This document shows positions 4,854 to 5,774 of a stretch of DNA of 5,774 nt, piece after piece. The stretch lies in assembly GCA_003561835.1 (NCBI GenBank), contig PWVN01000149.1, forward strand, positions 1 to 5,774. The letters are read 5' to 3'. The notes below the pieces were generated by a model. That model searched no databases, had not been told where the DNA came from, and saw only the letters and a list, made by a program, of their open reading frames with translations. The position numbers and the translations under genes are program-made. Each line of letters starts with the position of its first letter. Position 1 is the stretch's first letter. Origin of the DNA: Syntrophomonadaceae bacterium (GTDB lineage Bacteria; Bacillota; Dethiobacteria; PWVN01).

Positions 4854-5774
4854 TGACCTCGCCATTCTTATGATCAGTTTCGGTGTAATAATGGGCATAG
4901 TATTTCCTTTTTTTGTTAGTGCCATGGGGATACCGGGTGATATGGTTCTCAAACCTTCCTTTTTTATTTATTGCATATTAGCTGGAATAACTGTCGGAGC
5001 TATCAACATTCTCCTAGCCAGATCAATTGTTGGGAAAAAGCTAATTCTCATAGCACAAAGGATGAGAATCATTGAGGCTGAATTAGCCTCAAGCAAATAT
5101 GGAGCTAGTCATGATAACGTTGCAAATTATTTAATAGATGACGACTCGGAAGATGAAATCGGTGAAGCTTCCGATGCATATAATAACCTGGTTAAATCGC
5201 TTTCTAAATCTCTGCGGGTTGAAAATGCTGTAAAATCATTTAATAAGATTCTTGCCTCAACCCTTGATCTTGAAGCATTAACCAGACAAGCACTCCGTCA
5301 CTTGATTATCCATATGTCTGCAAATGGAGGAGCTATCTTTGTAGAGAAAAGCGGTAAATTAGTTTTGCTTTCATACGAATCGATAAGGGCACCTGAACAG
5401 ATTGCTGAGAGCGACATTGTATGGCGTGCCCTGAATACAAGCAAACGGCAACATGTCCATTTGCCAGATGATATCAAAGTTGAGGGGGTGTTGACTGATT
5501 TTTTTCCCCGCGATGTCATTGTAGAACCTATCCTCTACAAGGATTTGCCTATGGGAGTCGTTATTTTGGTCAGTGTTAATGATTTTAACAAGGATTATGA
5601 AGAAAGCTTTGAATTACTTAGTCGTGGATTGGCGCTGGCTTTAAGAAACGCCATAATGTATGACCAGATAAACACCCTTGCGGCAAGAGACCCTCTTACC
5701 GGCCTTTACAACAGGCGTTTCGGTATGACCAGGTTAAATGAAGAATTTTCCCGTTCCACACGAAATGATTTACC
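4828..5774 (+). CDS. Membrane-bound HAMP-GAF-GGDEF diguanylate cyclase (partial, C-terminus missing)
   Basis: 315 full codons to the right edge. Two hydrophobic segments (about 9-31 and 44-64) flank a short outside loop of about a dozen residues, so there is little room for an external sensor domain. A HAMP-like linker follows, ending in DDSEDEIGEASDAYNNLVKSL-type sequence (105-125). A GAF-like domain (about 133-275) comes next, then the opening of a GGDEF domain, LAARDPLTGLYNRRFG (284-299). GGDEF domains make cyclic di-GMP from two GTP. The catalytic GG(D/E)EF loop lies beyond the window, so activity cannot be judged. ATG 4828 is used because GGAGG (4818-4822) is five bases before it; the adjacent ATG 4825 is only two bases away. 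The gene is visibly more AT-rich than the genes to its left. Confidence 0.88.
   Translation, partial: MRITKKVFNDLAILMISFGVIMGIVFPFFVSAMGIPGDMVLKPSFFIYCILAGITVGAINILLARSIVGKKLILIAQRMRIIEAELASSKYGASHDNVANYLIDDDSEDEIGEASDAYNNLVKSLSKSLRVENAVKSFNKILASTLDLEALTRQALRHLIIHMSANGGAIFVEKSGKLVLLSYESIRAPEQIAESDIVWRALNTSKRQHVHLPDDIKVEGVLTDFFPRDVIVEPILYKDLPMGVVILVSVNDFNKDYEESFELLSRGLALALRNAIMYDQINTLAARDPLTGLYNRRFGMTRLNEEFSRSTRNDL

Overview
The window looks like chromosomal DNA of an anaerobic, moderately GC-rich bacterium. A clostridial Firmicute of the Peptococcaceae/Moorella type is my best guess. It rests on strong GGAGG ribosome binding sites, tightly packed genes, a selenoprotein of the HesB-related CC/Se family, and the rSAM/selenodomain gene set. 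No 16S or other species marker is present, so the assignment is inference.

Layout. (a) 1-513, minus strand: the N-terminal 171 residues of a CheB-type methylesterase domain, cut by the left edge and probably part of a CheB-CheR hybrid sensor. Its promoter region lies at about 520-580. (b) 705-2263, minus strand: two overlapping genes, a radical SAM protein of the ArsS (TIGR04167) type followed by a small GT-A glycosyltransferase-like protein (TIGR04282 type). A possible terminator lies at 629-660. (c) 2264-2350: a very AT-rich divergent promoter region with an operator-like dyad. (d) 2351-4692, plus strand: a mercuric-reductase-like flavoprotein disulfide oxidoreductase, a family 2 glycosyltransferase (TIGR04283 type) overlapping it by 4 bases, and a 94-residue selenoprotein. 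The selenoprotein gene has an in-frame UGA at 4498-4500 with a SECIS-like hairpin directly behind it. A standard gene caller breaks this last gene and misses it. (e) 4693-4784: a short spacer. (f) 4785-5774, plus strand: a 22-codon leader ORF overlapping the start of a membrane-bound HAMP-GAF-GGDEF diguanylate cyclase that runs off the right edge. This part is visibly richer in A+T than the rest.

How it fits together. The five genes from 705 to 4692 form one compact divergent locus. The two glycosyltransferases (types 1 and 2), the radical SAM protein and the flavoprotein are the partners known as rSAM/selenodomain-associated proteins. In cyanobacteria ArsS adds a 5'-deoxyadenosyl group to dimethylarsenic on the way to arsenosugars. 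No arsenic methyltransferase (ArsM) is seen here, so arsenosugar synthesis is plausible but not shown. The selenoprotein, translated from the same apparent transcript, makes this a selenium-dependent version of the locus and is the most interesting feature. The flanking genes (CheB-like and diguanylate cyclase) are signalling genes with no evident tie to it.
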